From a virus: DNA of 23,969 nt. This document shows, one piece after another, positions 3,995-12,361 of the stretch (position 1 is the stretch's first letter; each line of letters begins with the position of its first letter). Position numbers and translations under genes: made by a program. A model generated the notes under the pieces. That model was given only the letters and a program-made list of their open reading frames with translations, was not told the origin of the DNA and did not search any database. The DNA lies in IMG/VR virus record IMGVR_UViG_3300022538_000110, positions 1-23,969 of that record. One strand, written 5' to 3'.

Positions 3995-5875
3995 ATGGAA
4001 ACAGAAGAAAAAGCCAAAACAAAAGGTGAAGCTTTAGTTGAATTTGTCTTAAACAGATATTCGTATTCCAAAAATGAAATGCTTGGTAAACAAGGCAAAT
4101 GGAGAGAATTTTATGAAGATTATCGTGGCTCCACTTTAGCCAACAAAGAAGCCTGGCAAGCCAACTACATCGTTCCTTCATTGAAAGAATGTATCCGCAT
4201 TAAAACACCTCTTTATATGAACATCTTATTTTCCGCAGGCATTAAATCCTTTGATGTTGAAGCTGTGGAAGAAAATGATGAACCCATGATTCCACTGATA
4301 AAATCTCTAACAACCTATGACTTGAATAATGTCGGTAGAGATAGAAGTGGACTTTTTGGACAATGGGAAGCATATATAAAACAATTTGAAATATATGGTT
4401 ATACTATTGCAAAAATCCCCTGGAAGAAAGAAAAGAACAAAAAGGGTGAACTAATCTTTGAAGGTCCGGATATGGAAGTATGGGATATATTTTCAGTTTA
4501 TCCTGATCCTGGTGTTAATAACATAGGTGGTAGCTGGATAATTCTTCAGAAAAAAGATATTTTTGTAAGCTATTTAAGAATGTTGGAAGATGGGGGAACA
4601 TATCACAGTATAAAAGATTTAGAAGAAACCTCCCAACCTGGCGATGATGATACCACTAAAGGCGTTAAAAAAGATGACCGGGTAGAATTATTAGAATATC
4701 ACGGTGAAATACCCAAATCTTTACTTGAAGGTGAGGTTACCGATGAAGAACAAACTAATCCTTATGAAGATAAATATGTAGATGCAATAATAACCATAGC
4801 CAATGGAAAAGTATGTATACGAAACGAAGAATATCCTTATGATTGTGGAAACATATTCATAGATTCTTGTAAAGATAGGATGCCCAATGAACAATTTGGG
4901 ATAGGCACAGGTGAAGACATCCAGGCTATGGCAGCAGAACTCACTAATGCTCATAATAAATTTAGTGATGCTGTCAACCTTATCGCCAACCCAATGGGTA
5001 TAGTAAATCCCCAGAAATTAGCAGGGTTATCAAATATACTCATTGCTCATCCTGGCAAGTTATTCGTTGCCAACCCCATGGTTGATAACGTTGCCCATGC
5101 TTTGCATTTTATTGATACTACCGCTGCTGCAAGTGCATTATCTCCTCTTATCAAGTTCATAGATATGATGGATAAGAGAATACAAAAACTCTCTCAAGCT
5201 GTTCCCTCGATTTCACCTTCTCCCAGCAAAAAAGAATTACATCCTACTTTGGGTGGAACATTATTAATGCAGGCTAATGCAGCAGAACCACTTAAACACG
5301 TTGTTAAACACGCTTTAGAACCTGCTTTTCAAAAGATGTTGGAAATATTCTATAAGCATAATATTCAACATTTAAGTAAGGCTTCTGCATATAGGGTTTT
5401 AGGTAAAAAGAAAGCAGAACGCTGGTTTAAAGAGAAAAAACGCAGAGAAATTACAAAAGAAGATATCAAGTTACAGGGTAATCCTGATTTCATACCTCGT
5501 GGGGTATCGGTTTTCGCAGAGAAACAAGTTGAAATACAGAACTTACTGACTTTCTTAGAGATATCCTTAAAAGCTTTGGTGCCAAAATTAGACCCAATGG
5601 GAAACCCGACGCAAGGTGAAGATGGTAAGACTGTAATGGAAAACTTGGTTGATATCAGAGAAATTATAAAAAGACTCGCACAAATCTTCGGATTTAAAGA
5701 TATAGAGAAATTAATTCCTTCTCTAATAGAAGAAAGGGAAAGAGAAGAAATGAGAACTACTGCGGGGGAGGCTGAAAAGATAACCTCTAAGGCAGGCATT
5801 CCCACGCCTGCTACCCCAAAAAGACTGGGCGTTACTCCCCCGATGTCCAGTCCGTTGGGGACACAAAGGAGATAA
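3995..5875 (+). CDS. portal protein (head-tail connector)
   Basis: A 626-residue protein whose family forms the dodecameric ring at the capsid vertex through which DNA passes and to which the tail attaches. The N-terminus is helical (about 1-60). WQANYIVPSLKECIRIKTP and the following membrane-like helix are typical of podovirus portals, followed by the wing region (DPGVNNIGGSWII, about 170-185). A middle segment, QFGIGTGEDIQAMAAELTN, is a portal-like helix, and the C-terminal third is long and helical, ending in a Pro-rich tail. It lies directly after the terminase and before the scaffold, as expected. The start is supported by GGGTGG before ATG 3995. A 98-aa gene begins immediately after its stop. 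Confidence 0.88.
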   Translation: METEEKAKTKGEALVEFVLNRYSYSKNEMLGKQGKWREFYEDYRGSTLANKEAWQANYIVPSLKECIRIKTPLYMNILFSAGIKSFDVEAVEENDEPMIPLIKSLTTYDLNNVGRDRSGLFGQWEAYIKQFEIYGYTIAKIPWKKEKNKKGELIFEGPDMEVWDIFSVYPDPGVNNIGGSWIILQKKDIFVSYLRMLEDGGTYHSIKDLEETSQPGDDDTTKGVKKDDRVELLEYHGEIPKSLLEGEVTDEEQTNPYEDKYVDAIITIANGKVCIRNEEYPYDCGNIFIDSCKDRMPNEQFGIGTGEDIQAMAAELTNAHNKFSDAVNLIANPMGIVNPQKLAGLSNILIAHPGKLFVANPMVDNVAHALHFIDTTAAASALSPLIKFIDMMDKRIQKLSQAVPSISPSPSKKELHPTLGGTLLMQANAAEPLKHVVKHALEPAFQKMLEIFYKHNIQHLSKASAYRVLGKKKAERWFKEKKRREITKEDIKLQGNPDFIPRGVSVFAEKQVEIQNLLTFLEISLKALVPKLDPMGNPTQGEDGKTVMENLVDIREIIKRLAQIFGFKDIEKLIPSLIEEREREEMRTTAGEAEKITSKAGIPTPATPKRLGVTPPMSSPLGTQRR

Positions 5876-6172
5876 ATGGATAAATCTACAGAACAATTAA
5901 AAAATCTTGAGTTATGTGCCGAAGGTGCAGATAAAGTAAGAGCATTAGTAAAGAAACCCGGTTGGAAATTAATTGAAGAATATCTTGAAATTTTAAAAAA
6001 TCAATACTTGAATGTTCTTAAAACAGAAAGAAATTTAGATAAAATTTACTATGCTCAAGCTGTGATAAATGTAATAGAAAGTCTTTCATATTCTATAAAT
6101 GCATCTATATATCACGGCGATGAAGCCGATAAACAAATTAAAGAGATAAAGAAAAAAATAAAGAAAAAATAA
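5876..6172 (+). CDS. small helical protein between portal and scaffold genes
   Basis: A 98-residue, almost wholly helical, basic protein ending in a Lys-rich tail (EIKKKIKKK). Its ATG directly abuts the portal stop (TAAATG), and the ribosome site GGAGAT lies inside the portal gene, so the two are translationally coupled. Aromatic and Tyr-rich helices (GWKLIEEYLEILKNQYLNVL) alternate with charged turns. I recognise no named family. The position, between portal and scaffold in a podovirus operon, suggests a head-assembly accessory role. Confidence 0.7.
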   Translation: MDKSTEQLKNLELCAEGADKVRALVKKPGWKLIEEYLEILKNQYLNVLKTERNLDKIYYAQAVINVIESLSYSINASIYHGDEADKQIKEIKKKIKKK

Positions 6173-6189
6173 AGGAGGATTTTTAAACT

Positions 6190-7119
6190 ATGTCAAAAGA
6201 AGAAGTCAATAACCTTGAAAAACCTACCCCGAAAGGACAAGTAGGTAAAGAGGCTGATGAAATCAAAGACATTGACGAGCTTTCCCATGAAGAACTCAAG
6301 AAGAAAGTAATGGCTGAAAGTGAAAAAACTGAACCCAAAGATGAACCCAAAGATGAACCCAAAGATGACCCTAAAGATGACCCTAAAGATGAAGTTAAAG
6401 ATGAAGTTAAAGATGAAGAAAAAGATGAAGAAAAAGAAGAGAAAGAAACTTGGGAACAAAAATATGATAACTTACGCAAATTACAAAGTTCCCAAACTGA
6501 CGAACTTGGAGACCTGCGTAAATTCAGAAAGGAAACTGAAGAATTAAAGGAAAAGACTAAAGAATATCAGATAAACTCTACTAAAGACCACATCCTTCGA
6601 CAAGTCGAAGAAATGAGACCCGAAGAGAGAGAGAAATTCTATGAAAAATTTAGTGAGAGTCCTGATAAAGCTTTAACACCGCTTATTTCTAAGATACTGT
6701 CACCTTTTATGATTATTCAAGCAAGACATAACAATGAATTGGTAAAATCCAAATTAAGAAAGGATACCAAAGACAGTATAATTCCTTATGAAAAGTACGA
6801 AGATGAAATTAACGAAACACTAAACAAATACAACAAAAATGGTAGAAATGAATTGTTTGATAAATTCGGTTCAGGTGCTTTTGAAGAAGCCTATAATGTG
6901 GTTTACAAAAAGCACATAAAAGAAGAAACAAAGAAAGAAAAAGAGGAAATCGTGGAGAAAGCAAAAAAGGAAGCAGAGGAAGATTTTAACAAGAAAAAGA
7001 ACACATTTACAGAACCGCAAGGTAAATCGTCTGCTTCAAAGGGTGGGAAGCCAATTAATCCTGAAAATTTGACTTACAAACAATTAGCTAAAAAAGTTGG
7101 CAAACCGAATGATGATTAA
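6190..7119 (+). CDS. capsid scaffolding protein
   Basis: A 309-residue, very charged protein immediately upstream of the major capsid gene, as scaffolds are. The N-terminus is acidic, then comes a tetrapeptide repeat (EPKD/DPKD/EVKD/EEKD, about residues 48-84), then a long coiled coil (about 85-150), a helical middle, and a second coiled coil near 235-275 (KEEIVEKAKKEAEEDF) before a basic Gly/Ser/Lys tail, the usual capsid-binding end. The family acts inside the prohead to nucleate and shape the shell and leaves before or during packaging. AGGAGG lies 9 nt before ATG 6190. The acidic repeat is unusually regular. Confidence 0.8.
   Translation: MSKEEVNNLEKPTPKGQVGKEADEIKDIDELSHEELKKKVMAESEKTEPKDEPKDEPKDDPKDDPKDEVKDEVKDEEKDEEKEEKETWEQKYDNLRKLQSSQTDELGDLRKFRKETEELKEKTKEYQINSTKDHILRQVEEMRPEEREKFYEKFSESPDKALTPLISKILSPFMIIQARHNNELVKSKLRKDTKDSIIPYEKYEDEINETLNKYNKNGRNELFDKFGSGAFEEAYNVVYKKHIKEETKKEKEEIVEKAKKEAEEDFNKKKNTFTEPQGKSSASKGGKPINPENLTYKQLAKKVGKPNDD
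6331..6438 (+). repeat. 12-bp tandem repeat inside the scaffold gene
   Basis: Nine 12-bp units of the form GAACCCAAAGAT drift stepwise through GACCCTAAAGAT, GAAGTTAAAGAT and GAAGAAAAAGAT, each encoding four residues ending in KD. Neighbouring units are identical in pairs or triples, the pattern of recent slipped-strand or unequal-crossover expansion. The array is a likely site of length variation between related phages. Confidence 0.9.
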
Positions 7120-7180
7120 ATAACTTAGTCATCTCTGGGGGAAATTAATTAAAAAATAATTTTCACGGAGGTGAAAAAAT

Positions 7181-8413
7181 ATGGCTAATGATTATAGTAG
7201 TGCTGTAGAAACTACTACCGCAACTCTTCTTGCCCTAATGAAGATATATTACGATAAGACTCTGCTTTACTTTGCTAAACCAGTAATGGTTGCAGACCAA
7301 TTCGCAGACCATTCTCGTGATATTCCCCAAAAAGAAGGTAAGAGTGTTAATTTTACCCGTTGGGTACCCCTTACCAAGATAATGGACTATACAACCGAAG
7401 GTGCAAATCCTGCTGAAGTAGAGATGGAAGCTTTCGATTTCGAGAAGACTGTTTTAAAGTATGGTAATACTATTCGACTTACCGAAACTTTAAAACTTAC
7501 TGCTTACGACGATGTATTAAATGGTGCAGTTGAACTTCAGGGCGTAAACATGGGTGAAAGTATAAATTATCTATATAGAAAAGCTATGGCTACTGGATTC
7601 TATCCATTAAGGGTAGACAACTCAACTACTTATGCAAAAACTTGTGTATGTGATGCTGGTTCTGCCGTTAATGGAGTGGTGGCTGCTTCTGAATTAGGCG
7701 GACAAGCTGACCATTTCTGGGTAGATGGAGTAATAACAATAACAAGTGGACAAAATGCGGGATATAGCGGATTAGTAATTGCTTCTGTAACATCTACTGG
7801 TGCGATTACCTTTAGTCCTTCTTTAAAAGAAGCTTGTGCTACTGGTGATACGTTTAGAATTGTAACTTCTGTTGGATTAACTTCCTCAAACGTAGTAACT
7901 TGTGCATCCGTTGAAAGAGCTGTTGCAATACTTAAAAAGAACAAAGCTCCTAAATATGATGGCAAAAACTACATAGGATTTATAGCTCCGTTTGTAACTT
8001 ACGATTTTAGACAAGATAGTGCATGGGTTAATGCCGACCAATATGCTGGTTCGACCAAATTATTTAATGGTGAAATTGGTAATTGGGGCGGAGTCCGTTG
8101 GGTAGAAGACACTGAAGGTTGGACTGAATTAATTGCTGACGGAACTGCATACAATTCCAATGACGTAGGATTTGGAGCTTACTCTGCAACTGGAACTATC
8201 AACCACACTCCAATATTCGGAAAACATGCTTATGCTGGAACAAGAATTGCTGGAGTAAAAGACAAACTTATCGTCAAGGTTTCAGGACCACAAGATACTT
8301 CCAATGCAACCAATGCTTACTCAAAGGTATCTTGGAGAGTATTCTTTGTTGCTGTACCTTTAAACGCAATGTTTGGAATTAACTTAATTTCGGGTGCAAG
8401 CACGATAGCTTAA
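7181..8413 (+). CDS. major capsid protein, N4-gp56 family type
   Basis: A 410-residue shell protein. The N-terminal pattern, YYDKTLLYFAKPVMVADQF then a Gly-Lys-Ser-Val-Asn-Phe strand and EGANPAE, is that of the N4 gp56 major capsid family (HK97 fold), and the length is close to that of N4 gp56. Residues of about 175-225 look like a small inserted beta domain (ADHFWVDGVITITSGQNAGY). The C-terminal half carries the Gly/Trp-rich core (GEIGNWGGVRWVEDTEGW). A strong GGAGGTG lies before ATG 7181. It follows the scaffold gene and is followed by a stem-loop at 8441, consistent with high and separately tuned expression. Confidence 0.88.
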   Translation: MANDYSSAVETTTATLLALMKIYYDKTLLYFAKPVMVADQFADHSRDIPQKEGKSVNFTRWVPLTKIMDYTTEGANPAEVEMEAFDFEKTVLKYGNTIRLTETLKLTAYDDVLNGAVELQGVNMGESINYLYRKAMATGFYPLRVDNSTTYAKTCVCDAGSAVNGVVAASELGGQADHFWVDGVITITSGQNAGYSGLVIASVTSTGAITFSPSLKEACATGDTFRIVTSVGLTSSNVVTCASVERAVAILKKNKAPKYDGKNYIGFIAPFVTYDFRQDSAWVNADQYAGSTKLFNGEIGNWGGVRWVEDTEGWTELIADGTAYNSNDVGFGAYSATGTINHTPIFGKHAYAGTRIAGVKDKLIVKVSGPQDTSNATNAYSKVSWRVFFVAVPLNAMFGINLISGASTIA

Positions 8414-8440
8414 AAAACATAAAAAATAACACAATAGGAA

Positions 8441-8467
8441 GCGGACAGGGCGTTAACCCCTGTCTGC
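8441..8467 (+). terminator. stem-loop after the major capsid gene, partial terminator or mRNA end
   Basis: GCGGACAGGG (8441-8450) pairs over 10 bp with CCCTGTCTGC (8458-8467, one G:U) around a 7-nt loop. GTATAAAAAGG follows, with no U-tract, so full intrinsic termination is unlikely. A stable 3' stem that protects capsid mRNA or attenuates downstream reading is more plausible. Confidence 0.55.
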
Positions 8468-8491
8468 GTATAAAAAGGAGGTGACAATAAA

Positions 8492-9817
8492 ATGTCACAG
8501 ACAATTACAAAACATATAGGCGAAGGCTTTGCAAGAGGTGAACTCTATGCAGCTTTAGCTTATGATTCTACCGACCAATTCGGTGGAATGAAAATTAAAG
8601 CTTTAATGCTTAACTCAACTGGAAGAATATCTTTTTTAGATGCTAACGCTTATATCTATTCTTCGGCTACTACCGTATTAGATATTTGTGCTACAACAAT
8701 TAATATTACTGGTTCAACCGTAACAGCATTTACATATCCTGTTACTATAACACAGACTAATCCTACTTCTGCTACCAATGGAATTTACTCTCTAATTAAT
8801 GCTGGTTCGGACTGGACAACTGGTTCATTGGCTGCGATTCGTGGAAAAGCAGTTTCGACTACAACCACATTAACATCTGGCAATATATATGGTGGTTGGT
8901 TTGGCTTAATGCTTGATACGAATTTTGCTGGTGAAGGACTTGGATTAAGTTGTGGAATATATGCAAATGTTGATACAGCCAATACAGTTAGTACGGTTCC
9001 AAGTGCAGTAGCATATTTTGAAATTGCAAGCGGTACTGGTGCTGATTATGCCAATATGCCAATACTTGTGCTTGCGGATGGAAGCACAAGTCAGTCTAAT
9101 TATGCTCTTAGTTTGGGATTTGCTCCTGCTGGAAATACTGTTTCAGCAACTAATTCAAGTGATATTCTTTATCACCAAACTATTCATATTATGGCTAATG
9201 GCTCTGATGCATACATACCATACTCAACGGGTGCAGGCACATACACTACTGCTTATCCGATAGTATCAACAAGTTATCAAACGATTACTAATACTGGTCC
9301 AACTTCTGCCACAAACGCATTTTATTCTTTAGTTACTGCTGATGCCGCATGGACAACTGGCTCAATAGCAGCAGTTAGAGGTAGAACGAATGTAACTATG
9401 ACTGGTGCAGGTGGAAATGTTTACGGTGGTTGGTTTGCTATTAAATTTGTAAGTGGAGCACCAACTGGATTAGGATTATCAACTGGTTTATACGCAGAAG
9501 CAGGAAGTGATATAACTGGCATAAAGGTAAGTTCTGTTCTACAAGCCTGTTTAATTGGGAATAAAGATATGACTGCTGTTCCAATTTTGGTTTTACAAGA
9601 TAATGTTACTGGAACTCAAACCAATATCTTAATGGAGGTTGGTTTCGCCGCTGGTGCTTCAACAGTATCTTCTGGTGCTGATGCTACAACTAAAGTATTA
9701 AGAACTGGAGGTAATGCAGCAACCAATATTCAAAATAAACAAGGGCTTCACGTAAGAGTTAATGGTGCTTATTATTACATTCCACTAATTGCTGATGGTG
9801 ATTGGCAGGATGATTAA
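8492..9817 (+). CDS. Gly/Thr/Ser-rich structural protein with internal duplication
   Basis: A 441-residue protein placed directly after the capsid gene. It contains two similar halves. SATNGIYSLINAGSDWTTGS with SGNIYGGWFGLML near residues 93-150 recurs as SATNAFYSLVTADAAWTTGS with GGNVYGGWFAIKF near 271-325, and both continue with GLGLS and a VLVLxD-type strand. Composition is beta-rich, almost free of Lys, and without coiled coils. The placement and composition suggest an abundant virion protein such as a capsid decoration or fibre-like head protein, but no named family is recognised. AGGAGGTG lies before ATG 8492. Stem-loops flank the gene on both sides, so it may form its own messenger unit. 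Confidence 0.75.
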   Translation: MSQTITKHIGEGFARGELYAALAYDSTDQFGGMKIKALMLNSTGRISFLDANAYIYSSATTVLDICATTINITGSTVTAFTYPVTITQTNPTSATNGIYSLINAGSDWTTGSLAAIRGKAVSTTTTLTSGNIYGGWFGLMLDTNFAGEGLGLSCGIYANVDTANTVSTVPSAVAYFEIASGTGADYANMPILVLADGSTSQSNYALSLGFAPAGNTVSATNSSDILYHQTIHIMANGSDAYIPYSTGAGTYTTAYPIVSTSYQTITNTGPTSATNAFYSLVTADAAWTTGSIAAVRGRTNVTMTGAGGNVYGGWFAIKFVSGAPTGLGLSTGLYAEAGSDITGIKVSSVLQACLIGNKDMTAVPILVLQDNVTGTQTNILMEVGFAAGASTVSSGADATTKVLRTGGNAATNIQNKQGLHVRVNGAYYYIPLIADGDWQDD

Positions 9818-9834
9818 TAAAAATTAAAATGCTT

Positions 9835-9860
9835 TGCTGGTTTCATGCTTAAAACCAGCA
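9835..9860 (+). terminator. stem-loop after the duplicated structural gene
   Basis: TGCTGGTTT (9835-9843) pairs perfectly over 9 bp with AAACCAGCA (9852-9860) around CATGCTTA. No U-tract follows (TACTCTATG), and the next ribosome site begins 11 nt later. As with the stem at 8441, it probably stabilises or partly terminates the upstream message. Confidence 0.55.
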
Positions 9861-9885
9861 TACTCTATGAAAGGGGGAAAACCAA

Positions 9886-10209
9886 ATGAGAAAACTTGAC
9901 CTTAAAAAATACAATATTGAAGTTAAAGATGAAAAAGGTGTAACTCAATCAATACCTTATGATTTTAAAGAATCGCTTATACACTTAATGTTTCATCCAA
10001 ATTTACAATTGTCAGGTAAGGTACTTTTAGAAACTAATATTGTGGCTGAAAAACTAATAAAAGCCGATAAAGAAATTTTACTTGAAGAAGATGAATATAA
10101 CAAAATTAAAAGTGCTATTGATAATTTTAAAGGCTTCTCTAAAAATGAAGTTAGACTTGTAGAACGAATTTATAATTGTCCAACAATTGATATTAAAGAA
10201 AAGAAATAG
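9886..10209 (+). CDS. small phage protein of the capsid region, function unknown
   Basis: A 107-residue acidic protein. It starts with a basic-hydrophobic strand (MRKLDLKKYNIEVKDEKG), then a helical segment around FKESLIHLMFHPNLQLSG, a segment EKLIKADKEILLEEDEYNKI, and a helical end FKGFSKNEVRLVERI. Short genes of this build commonly follow capsid genes in tailed phages, but I know of no established function. AAAGGGGG precedes ATG 9886. It is followed by AGGAGG and a 46-aa gene 10 nt later, so the group is co-translated. Confidence 0.7.
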   Translation: MRKLDLKKYNIEVKDEKGVTQSIPYDFKESLIHLMFHPNLQLSGKVLLETNIVAEKLIKADKEILLEEDEYNKIKSAIDNFKGFSKNEVRLVERIYNCPTIDIKEKK

Positions 10210-10219
10210 GAGGAAAATT

Positions 10220-10360
10220 ATGCCGATCGGATTTGAACGTTGTGTAAAAAATGGCGGTAAAGTCAGAACCATAAAGTTGGGCGGCAATAAATATCGCCAT
10301 ATTTGCACTTTAAATGGGAAAACATATCAAGGGCATATTAAGACTAAGAAGAAAAAATAG
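10220..10360 (+). CDS. 46-residue basic Cys-containing protein
   Basis: A very short gene with an ideal ribosome site (AGGAGG, 6 nt before ATG 10220) and another AGGAGG directly after its stop for the next gene. The product begins MPIGFERCVKNGGKVRTIKL, has a second Cys (YRHIC) and ends in a Lys-rich tail (IKTKKKK). The alternating pattern suggests a small beta sheet. Similar tiny basic proteins occur in environmental phage and bacterial genomes without a known role. Nucleic-acid binding is a guess from the charge. Confidence 0.72.
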   Translation: MPIGFERCVKNGGKVRTIKLGGNKYRHICTLNGKTYQGHIKTKKKK

Positions 10361-10370
10361 GGAGGAAATT

Positions 10371-10697
10371 ATGAAATTAAATATTAAAAAGCAAAAATTG
10401 GGTGGCACTTATTATGATGTTGAGGAAGTGGATGATTTAAGAGGGGACAAGAATGAATCATTATCTGGAAGGATTTTCCAAGACCAATGTAAAATTCTCC
10501 TAAATAAACAACATAGTTATCAACAAAAACTTCACACTTTACTCCACGAAGATACTCACGGTATGTTTTGGGAATGGACGATAGATGGTGCCGAGGATTT
10601 AGTAGAACCTGTATCAAATGGTTTTTATGCCTTGATAATAGATAATCCTAAATTCATACAAAAAATATTAGATTTTAACAAGAAATTAAGGAAGTGA
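10371..10697 (+). CDS. HExxH metallopeptidase-like phage protein
   Basis: A 108-residue protein starting at ATG 10371 with GGGAGGAAA just upstream; the longer open frame from 10314 lacks a ribosome site. LLHEDTH gives HExxH at 59-63. About 16 residues later, EDLVEPVSNGF supplies a possible third ligand, Glu79, as in gluzincin peptidases. The end, DNPKFIQKILDF, resembles the C-termini of small phage metallopeptidases. No signal or membrane segment. It lies among head-neck genes, where it might process a virion protein, act on a host protein, or be packaged. Activity is inferred from the motif. Confidence 0.7.
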   Translation: MKLNIKKQKLGGTYYDVEEVDDLRGDKNESLSGRIFQDQCKILLNKQHSYQQKLHTLLHEDTHGMFWEWTIDGAEDLVEPVSNGFYALIIDNPKFIQKILDFNKKLRK

Positions 10698-10702
10698 TTT
10701 AA

Positions 10703-11215
10703 ATGACGATAAAACAATTACCATATCGAACACAAATGATTGACCCCATTAAATTCGATGTATCAATCTATCCTGTTTCAGCTCTACTTACTACCAATGG
10801 AGTGCAATATGAAACTACAGTTACTAATAGTACTACTACATATGCTGATTTATTCAGCATTGATACAGATACATATTTCCCAGCAGTTAAAGGAAAATTA
10901 GCTTGGGTTTATGTAAATTTATCTATAGAATTTTTAGGTGGTTCAAATACACCTGTTACAACTTATAAAGCAGAGTTTAAAAAGAAAGATGCTTCATCTT
11001 GGACTATTATGTCAGCAGAAGAAACTTATCAAACTACCACGGGTTCTGTAGGAGTTAGATTAGAAGGATATATTGATATAGATACAGTAGATAGAGCACC
11101 CTTTGATATTAGGGTACAGTTTAAATCTGACGGAACAGGTGCAACTAATATGGTGTCTGCCAAATTAAAGAATGATACAATAATACGCTTAGTTGGTTCA
11201 AGGGAAGTGAGGTAA
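10703..11215 (+). CDS. beta-rich structural protein, function unknown
   Basis: A 170-residue Thr-rich protein with strands throughout and little helix (NGVQYETTVTNSTTTYADLF, VYVNLSIEFLGGSNTPV, DIRVQFKSDGTGATNMVSAK). The pattern of a galectin- or jelly-roll-like sheet ending in a basic strand (IIRLVGSREVR) fits a virion surface or fibre-attachment protein. AGGAAGTG precedes ATG 10703. It is followed within 2 nt by the LamG-like gene, which suggests the two products work together in the particle. No family is named. Confidence 0.65.
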   Translation: MTIKQLPYRTQMIDPIKFDVSIYPVSALLTTNGVQYETTVTNSTTTYADLFSIDTDTYFPAVKGKLAWVYVNLSIEFLGGSNTPVTTYKAEFKKKDASSWTIMSAEETYQTTTGSVGVRLEGYIDIDTVDRAPFDIRVQFKSDGTGATNMVSAKLKNDTIIRLVGSREVR

Positions 11216-11216
11216 A

Positions 11217-12179
11217 TTGTTTAATCAAATAGGTGGATTAAATGCTATAGGGAGTCCTTTGCCTCCTGACCAAATTGGTGGCGAATCCTTTATCCGCCAC
11301 ATAGGTAATGATAAACTTATTTTTGATTTCCACGAAGGAAGCGGGACTACTGTTCACGATAAATCAGGTAATGGGAATGATGGCACATTTGGAGCAGGGG
11401 TTAAAGCACCTACTTGGAAAAGGAATAGTTTATATTTTGATGGTGGGGATTATATTGATTTAGCAGCTAATTTTTTGGCTCAAGCAGATTTTATTAACGG
11501 TGGCAGTGTTTTAGTTATATGCAAATTTAGTTCTGGTGCAATAGCAAAAGTAATAGATATAGAGGGAGCATGGATTTTTCATTTTAATACTTCTGGCAAT
11601 ATATGTTCAAGTATAGATGGGAGTAGCGGCCTGCCTTCAAGTATATCATCATCAGACCATGGTAATAATTGTTGTTGTTGCATAATAGCAACTTGGGATA
11701 AAGAAACATCAAATCCCGTTGCTGGAACAGATATCGAATTTGTAGATGGTGGGGGTGGAGAAGATACTATAACTTCGGTTGCCGCCGCCTTTGGTGATTT
11801 TGTAGCAGGAGACATAATTACTGTTTCTGGCTCTGCTTCCAATGATGGGGATTATACTATTCTCTCAGTTGTAGCCGCAACCATTAACGTAGCTACTGGT
11901 GAACTAACCGCAGAAGGAGCAGGACAAAGTGTAACCATCGCATCTACGGGTCTCACGGTTAAAAATATTATAGATGGTGTTGAAGACGGAATTAGCACTC
12001 AAAGTCTTTATGATATTGACGGTTTAAATAGGACAACGTGCATTGGAAGTATGTATGGTGGTGCGCAAAAATTTTATACTGGTGGTATGAAAATGGTTCG
12101 CATTCTCAGTAAATGTTTATCGGGAATAGAATGTCAGCAAGAATATCTGGTGAATAAATTCAGAGGGAATAAAGAATAG
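11217..12179 (+). CDS. LamG/concanavalin-like domain virion protein with inserted beta domain
   Basis: A 320-residue protein starting at TTG 11217 (GAGG 4 nt upstream). Residues 34-82 carry the typical start of a LamG/concanavalin-type jelly roll (LIFDFHEGSG, then DKSGNGNDGTF, then LYFDGGDYIDL), a fold that commonly binds sugars. Residues of about 169-243 are a separate insertion (DTITS, FVAGDIITVSGSASNDGDY, SVTIAS) of a type seen in many phage structural proteins. The jelly roll then resumes with GMKMVRI. Four consecutive Cys (152-155) precede ATWD, where relatives usually have no such cluster. Likely a host-binding or decoration protein. Its stop overlaps the next start by one base. Confidence 0.75.
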   Translation: MFNQIGGLNAIGSPLPPDQIGGESFIRHIGNDKLIFDFHEGSGTTVHDKSGNGNDGTFGAGVKAPTWKRNSLYFDGGDYIDLAANFLAQADFINGGSVLVICKFSSGAIAKVIDIEGAWIFHFNTSGNICSSIDGSSGLPSSISSSDHGNNCCCCIIATWDKETSNPVAGTDIEFVDGGGGEDTITSVAAAFGDFVAGDIITVSGSASNDGDYTILSVVAATINVATGELTAEGAGQSVTIASTGLTVKNIIDGVEDGISTQSLYDIDGLNRTTCIGSMYGGAQKFYTGGMKMVRILSKCLSGIECQQEYLVNKFRGNKE

Positions 12180-12361
12180 TGCCAAAATACGAATTTTTGT
12201 GTGATGGATGTGGCAAAATATTGGAAATACGCTGTAGCTACAAGGATATCAAAGAAATACCTTGTAAATGTGGCGGTAAGTTAATAAAACAGTTCACAAC
12301 TACGAAATCTATTTTCAATCGTTGGGGGCGAAAGGGGAAAAACAATGATACCTTTAAATAG
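12179..12361 (+). CDS. FmdB-like zinc-ribbon protein
   Basis: A 60-residue protein starting at GTG 12179, which overlaps the preceding stop (TAGTG). MPKYEFLCDGCG is the characteristic opening of the FmdB/CxxC zinc-ribbon family. Cys8 and Cys11 form the first knuckle and Cys29 and Cys31 the second, which is CxC rather than the usual CxxC, as in some phage members. The tail is basic. Members are annotated as regulators on thin evidence. In phage structural operons they may be small assembly or nucleic-acid-binding proteins. The end overlaps the next small gene in another frame. Confidence 0.75.
   Translation: MPKYEFLCDGCGKILEIRCSYKDIKEIPCKCGGKLIKQFTTTKSIFNRWGRKGKNNDTFK

Noticed and set aside
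6183-6479. Long minus-strand ORFs rich in Ser/Gly or Phe/Ile across the scaffold gene
   Set aside because: They are antisense shadows of the 12-bp repeat that encodes EPKD units; no ribosome site.
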